From positions 1 through 6,500 of the forward strand of contig MGUQ01000079.1 of NCBI GenBank assembly GCA_001799975.1: a stretch of DNA of 6,500 bases. The letters run 5' to 3'. A program made the translations under genes and the position numbers. This stretch comes from Elusimicrobia bacterium RIFCSPLOWO2_01_FULL_54_10 (GTDB lineage Bacteria > Elusimicrobiota > Elusimicrobia > 2-02-FULL-39-32). Below, piece by piece: positions 1 to 6,200 of the stretch (within the stretch, counting starts at the first letter, position 1; every line of letters starts with the position of its first letter). The notes beneath the pieces are model-generated. The model did not search any database. It saw nothing but the letters and a program-made list of their open reading frames with translations, and was not told where the DNA came from.

Positions 1-261
1 GGCCACGGGCGGCGCGGTGGACCACACATTGGGATTAGAGAAGTTCAGTGCATAGAACACTTCGCTGTTGGAAGTGAATGTGGAGCCGTCCCAGTAACGG
101 CCGGTGGCCACGGACGCGTCGCGAATGGAATAGGACGACATATGAACGCGGCCGCCCTCGCTTTCGTCCGCGGCCGTTCCTGTGAGATTGGGGAGAGTGT
201 CGGCGCGATAATAATTGAAGTTGCCCAAGCTGCGCACCACGGAAGTAGGCGCTCCGGTATC
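1..261 (-). repeat. Module R15, partial at its C-terminal side
   Basis: The unit starts with DTGAPTSVV and contains LPNLTGTAADESEGG and the motif GRYWDGSTF (Tyr-Trp at 96-91). It runs off the window at a Trp strand (NVWSTAPPVA). The closing strand and next boundary would lie beyond position 1. Nothing suggests that the array ends here. Confidence 0.85.
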
Positions 262-3200
262 ATAGTTGAATGTGATGGAAGAGACCCCGTTGACAAAATT
301 GGTCTGGACATTCCCGGCCAGGTCGCGCGCGCGCCCCCAGATGATGTAGGTGCTGTTGTTGACGTAATAGTCTTCGACATAGGCTTCGTTGGTGGTTATG
401 GACCAGGTGGCGCCGTAGATTAGGCTGGCTGTGGACGCGCCAAAAGAAACTTGAGCGCTGCCCCATCCCGTGCCCGAGAGGAATAAGGCCGACGTGGATT
501 GCTTGATGAATACGTCAATGGCGTTCACATAATTGGTCATGGAGCTGGTGCGCACCCAGTCAGCCGCGGTGCCCGAGATTGTGGCTGCCTGGCCGGCTCT
601 GCGCGTGGACAGATGGCCCGGATTGGTGAGCGTGGCCGTGGGGAAATTGGTGTCATAGGTGAACGTCGAACTGTATTGGATTGTTCCCTGGTTGCCCGCT
701 CCGCTGCCTTCCAGATTGGCCACTTCGTCGATGGCGCGGCTCATCACAAAATAGGACGCGCCGCTCACAAGGCTGGCGGCCAGTATGGGGAGTTCCCAGG
801 TTGCCGGTGAGCCTCCCGTGAAAATCACGCCTCCCAGCTGAGTGAGCCAGTTCGGATCGTCGTCATCCACCGCGAAGGAGCCCGCTGCGTTCAGCCAGGT
901 GGTGGCATGGCCCGTCAGGCGTTTGACGGCAACGTTCACGTCGTTTACAATGCCGGCGCTGTCGATGGCCGTTCCGGAAATCCGGCCGAACGGCAATCCT
1001 GCGATCACGGAGGAGGAGGGCAGGGACACATAAGACGAAGGCAGGCCGTTGTCCATGGTGAAGTTAACGGTGGAATAAACGGCTGAGTAGTTGCCCGCGT
1101 TGTCCCGGGCGCGCACGATGATGCTGTAAGAGGAATTATCCACCCAGAACCCGGCGAAGGTGCCTGTGGACCACAGCGTGGTGCCGCTCACAGGGAACCA
1201 TTCCGTGCCGTCGGCGCCGGTCTTGGAGAAATCATTGTTGTTCTGCGGAGCCGCGCGGCCCGTGGCGGGGTTCCAGTAATTGCCCTCAGTGCCTCCCGAG
1301 GACGCGTCTTCCAGCCTGATCCTCATCTGGACGACTTGCAGCTGGCTGTTCCCGGCATCCGATGCGCTGCCGGATGAAAAGCTGACTGAAGACTGCCGCA
1401 GAAGATAACTTTGCGGATATCCGATTCCCACCGCGCCCGTGACTAAAGGAGGAGTTGGATCAAAAAGGAAAGTGTAGGTGGAGCTGGCCAATCCCGAGCT
1501 CACATTGTGGGCGCGGTCGATGACGCGGCTCTTCACCCAATAAGAATTCCCGGCAACGAAGGCCGGAATGGAAGAGGACGGTAAATTCCAGGCGTTCACT
1601 GAAGACTGGCCCACCACATAGCCCCGGCTCACGGGATACCAGGTTTCGCTCTGGTCGAAATCCCCGCCTCCCAAGCCGTCCCACCAGCTGCCGCCCACTT
1701 CCTGGATGGCCACTTCCACTTTTTCGAATCCGGCGTTGCGCGTGTTGGAGGCCGCAACCTCCTCGTCCTGCACGGTTCCGTTGATGACGGTGACCGTGGA
1801 GATGTAAGGGCTGTTGGGATAGAGGAGCGTCGACGTCGGCTTGGACGTATCGTAGAGGAAATCAATGGTTCCGGAAGTGGGATCCGAGGAGATGTTGAGC
1901 GCGCCGTCAAAGACGCGCACCCGCAGGCGGTAATTCTGGCTGCTCTGGAAGGGCACGACCGATGTGCTCACATACGTTCCAGAAGTGGCCCAGAGCGTAG
2001 GATGCGTCACCCCGTTCCATGAGGAATTGGCCAGGCTGAAACTCGTGCCGTCGAAATAATCGAGAGGCAGGGGCGGGCTCTGGCGGATCTCATACTCGAT
2101 GCGGGAGACGCCGCTCACGGAATCCGAAGCCGTTCCTGCCAGAACATTGATCAGCTTGCGCGCATAGGATCCCGTGAAGGGAGCCACTCCGGCGCCGCCG
2201 AAAAACTCGGATGTGACGGGATAAGTGCTGGCAATGCTTTCTGCGGCTTGATCGACCGTGAAGGAAGAAACTGTAAGAGCGGTCTGGGTGTTGCCGGAAA
2301 CGTCGAACGCTTTGGGAATGACGGCGTAAGTCTGATTGGCCGCCAGCATGGGTGGGATCACGGAATATGACCAGGTGTTGGCGCCTGTCACCGTGGCCGT
2401 GGTATAGAAGGCCGTGGGGCTCCAGGAAGACCCTGTCCAGTAATAAGCCGGAACTGCGGCCGGCGTGGCAATCTGGATTTCCATGCGGAGCAATCCAGAA
2501 AGAGCGGCGTCCGCGGTTCCCTGGATCTGCGATAACGCGTTCACAAATCCGCCGCGAGCCGGTACGGTGACGCTGGAAACGGGGGGCGTGTCGTCCACGA
2601 TGAATGTGCGGTAGTCCGTGAAAGCGCTCATGTTGGGCGAGCTGAACGCCGTGTCCGATGAAAGCGTGACCGCATCATAGCCCCGCACCATCACCCGGTA
2701 CAACCGGTCCCCCTGGGCTTGCCATTCGGCGGCATTGGGCAGAGGCAAGAGGCTCCAGTTTGCGCCCGAAGCTGTGCGGGAGGCGGCGTCGGTCTGCCAG
2801 ACGGCGCCGGTCCAGTAATAGGTGGAGCTCCCGGAGAGATAGGAAAGCTGAATGTCGGCGGTGTAATCAGGGAGACGCATGCCCGCGTTGATGGCGGGAT
2901 TGTCGGATGCGGTGCCGCTTATGCCGTTGGCAATGATGTTGACCGCTGTGAATTTCAACGGTTCTCCGGTGAGCTGAGGTTGATTGACAACCACTGTGGG
3001 AGAGGATGTGTCATAGGTGAAGGTGTGGGAAGACTGGGGAACGGACAAGAAATTCTGGACGTTGCCGGCAACGTCCACCGCCCAAACCCTGATGGAATAG
3101 CGGGTGCCCGTTTGGAAGGCGCCGCGAAGGATGGAATTGTCATAGAACCAAGCGTCGGGGGGTGATCCTGTCAGCGAGGTGGCGGTCAGGGTGCTTCCGG

Positions 3201-6200
3201 CCTGGCTTTCCGTGGCCAAAAATCCGGATTGCGCGGGGTCAAAATACAATCCGCTTGAGAGGTTCTGGATCCTCAAATAAACCTGCCCCACGGTGGAAGC
3301 CTGCCTTAAGCCCGATCCGTCAGGATCGACGTCGATTACGGTGCCCGAAAGGACTCCGATATCCTTGAAATAGACTCCACTGGCGGGGTTCACGATCGTG
3401 GCGGTCGGTTTGGATGAGTCAAACAGGAATGTTCTCTCATGACTCACAGAGGTGATGTTGTTGGCCGTATCCGAAGCAATCACGATGATTTTGTATTCAT
3501 CTCCGTCCTGCCACAGCGAGTCCGAAACAATGACCCCGGTGTCTTTGTAGATCGGATCTTCCGATGCGTTTGTATCCAGGAAGGTGCCTTGGCCGGGAGC
3601 CGCGGTGAAGGAATCCGTCGTGATGACGAAGGCTTTGGCGTCGCGCGTGATGCGTTCGATCTGAAACTTGGTCAGGACCAGAACGCCGGGCGAAGGGTCC
3701 TGGATGGTCGCGCGGATTCGTCTCAAAGTATTGGTGGATGCCGCCACGGGGTCCAGGACGCTCACCAGGGGAGCGCTGGAGTCAATGATTAAAGTGCGGG
3801 AAGCGAAGGGCTCGGCTTCGTAAGTAAATCCGTCGGAGCCGCGGGATTCAACCTTGAAATTGTGGTTCCCGTGGCCGTCGAACATCCCTGTGCCGAAAGG
3901 CGCCGCGGTGAGTGTGGCGGTCCAGTTGCCCCCGCCCGGAGCCGCGTTGATCCCGATGAACCCGAACGTGGAGCAGAGCACGGCCCCGGCTGTGCAGTTG
4001 TTGGTTGAAACCCAGGCTCCCTGCCAGACTTCATCCGGGTTCAGGCTGGTGTCCGTGATGCGGATTTGGACGGTGGTGGAGTCTTGCGCTGTTCCTGAGA
4101 TCACGGTGAGCTTGTTGGTCGTGATGGCAAATGCCGGCGAGGGCGGCGTATGATGGGGCGTGCCGGCGATGGGTTTTAAAATTCCCGTTTGGCTGTCCGT
4201 CGAAGGGGTGGTGAAAGTGAACGTGGCCTGATACACCCGGCTTTGATTTGAGGCGGAGTCAATGGCAATGGAATAGATGATGTAATCGTGAGTGGGAGAG
4301 GCCACCCATGTGGGGGTGTCTGAACCGGTCACGGTCCAGTTCCAGCTCCGGTAGCCGTTTTGGGCCGTGTCATTGGTGATTTCACTTCCCAAAGGAATCT
4401 GGAAGAAGTGAGTGGTCAAAGGCTGGAATTTGCTCCCCTGGCCGGACGCGGGGCCCGTTTCACTCCAGGTTTTTGTAGTGTGGTTCCAGAAAGCTGCCGG
4501 ATCGGCGACCGAGTAATAGGCAATGGCCACGCTGCTGATCCAAAGAGGCTGGGTGGCGTACCCTCTTTCGTCCCTCACAGTTCCGACAATGGTTCCCAGG
4601 CTGGTCTGGTTGGTCTGCGAAGTGTCCGGAGGAGTCTGGATGAGCACGGACGGCGCCGTGGTGTCGATCACAAAAAAGCTGACATTGTTTATGGGGCTGC
4701 CGATGTCTTCCAGATTGCCCCGGAGGCTTGCTGCCGCCCCGCTGAAATTGATGAAGGTCTTGTCGATGGCCTGCGTGCGCAGCCGGTAATAAACGCCGGC
4801 GCCGCCTTCGAAATTGCCGGGAGTGATATCGTTGAACCAGGAAGTGGCCCCGCCCGTGAGAGTGGCGACGGTCGTCTGGCTGATCAGGGTAGAGCTGAAA
4901 TTTGTTCCGTTCCAATATTGGTCGCCGCTGCCTTCCGTGAAACTGGCGTTGTCTCTGGAGGCCATGATGTCCCACAGGAGTCCGTTATAGGTGGCGTTCC
5001 CGGGGACGATGCGGATTCCGGCGGAAGAGCCGTCGTTGTCGTATGCGGTGCCTGATACATAGGAAAGCGGTTTTGTGCCCTTATTATAGTAGCTGCCGCT
5101 TATGGGGTAACTGATGGCGGAACGGGGCGGAGCGTTGTCGAAAACAAAGGATTTCCGGATGGCGATCGTGGATTCGGTGTTGTCAAAACTTGCATCGGGC
5201 TTTTCGACAAAGTCCTGGGCCCAGGCATAGACATGGATGGTTTCCGTGGAACGGCCGCCTTGGGTGATCCTCGTGAATGGCGTGTCGGTCAGTCCCAGCC
5301 CCCAGTTTTGCGCGATGCTGACGCCGGGGTCATATTCCGGCGCTTGCAGGGGCGCGGGGCGGTTGGGCACCCAGTTTCCGCCTGTCCACCAGAAACTGTC
5401 GCTCGAGCGCTGGATCTGGTAATACATCAGATAAAGTCCCATTGTGGTTCCATCGGGAAGGTCCTTGGCAGTTCCTGAAATGGTGATTCCGGAAGCGACA
5501 GCCTGGGAATTGATGGCATAGCCGTCTGAAGGCGGGCCCGTCACCGCGGATTCGGGCGTGCTCAAGTCCACGCGGAACCGGATATTGGCCGTGCCCGCGC
5601 CGCTCGTGGTGCCTGTGCTTCCGGCAAAGTCAATCGCATAGGCGCGGATCGTGTATTCCTGGGTGTTCACTCGGTCATCGTTCCAGTTGAAGCCGGTGTC
5701 GCGCCAGACCGTAAATATCCCATCGACAGTCGTGAGCGCCTGGTTCCAGATCAATGCGTCGCTGGTCCCTGAGCACCATTGGCCTGCCAGGTCGCCTCCG
5801 CCGCAGTTGGTGGCCCGGCCTTCCCGCTTCCAATAATATCCGTTGGCCGTGGTCAGGGCATAGCGCACTATGCTGATTTTGGAATCTTTGGCCAGATTCA
5901 ATCCGTCGTTTGCGGTACCCGAGATGGTCAGGAGGCTGTTGTTGCCGTAGACGTTTTCTCCCGTGACGGCGCCCGGCGTGGCCGTAGGTGAAGCAATCAA
6001 GACTTCGGGCGCCGTATTGTCCACGCGGAAAGAAAATTTAACGGTGCTGTTGCCGCCAAGAGGGTTAGAGACTTCCTCGTTGTGGTTTGCCGAGGCAAGG
6101 GTTCCATCGTGGGCTTTGCTGAATACCCGGTAGAGGATGTCTTCGACAAAATTCGCGGCGGAGGTGCTGATCGTCCAGGAATAGGTGCTTCGTCCGATGG

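Noticed and set aside
323..336. Alternating CG run (cgcgcgcgcg)
   Set aside because: It codes for the Gly-Arg-Ala-Arg-Asp strand of R14 through ordinary codons; nothing indicates a structural or regulatory element.
1010..1020. Shine-Dalgarno-like run ggaggagg on the plus strand
   Set aside because: It is the complement of consecutive Ser codons in module R13, and no credible plus-strand gene follows it.
2719..3165. Plus-strand open frame of 148 codons
   Set aside because: It is antisense to R7-R8, where the minus-strand frame shows clear module motifs; the plus-strand product is Gly/Val-rich without a family pattern.
4460..4975. Minus-strand open frame of 171 codons in another frame
   Set aside because: It is out of frame with the giant gene. 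Its product is rich in Arg, Gln and His with no motif pattern, typical of an off-frame reading.
4360..5055. Plus-strand open frame of 231 codons
   Set aside because: It lies antisense to modules R3-R4 of the continuous minus-strand frame. Its product has no recognisable domain, and G/C-rich third positions readily leave the opposite strand open.
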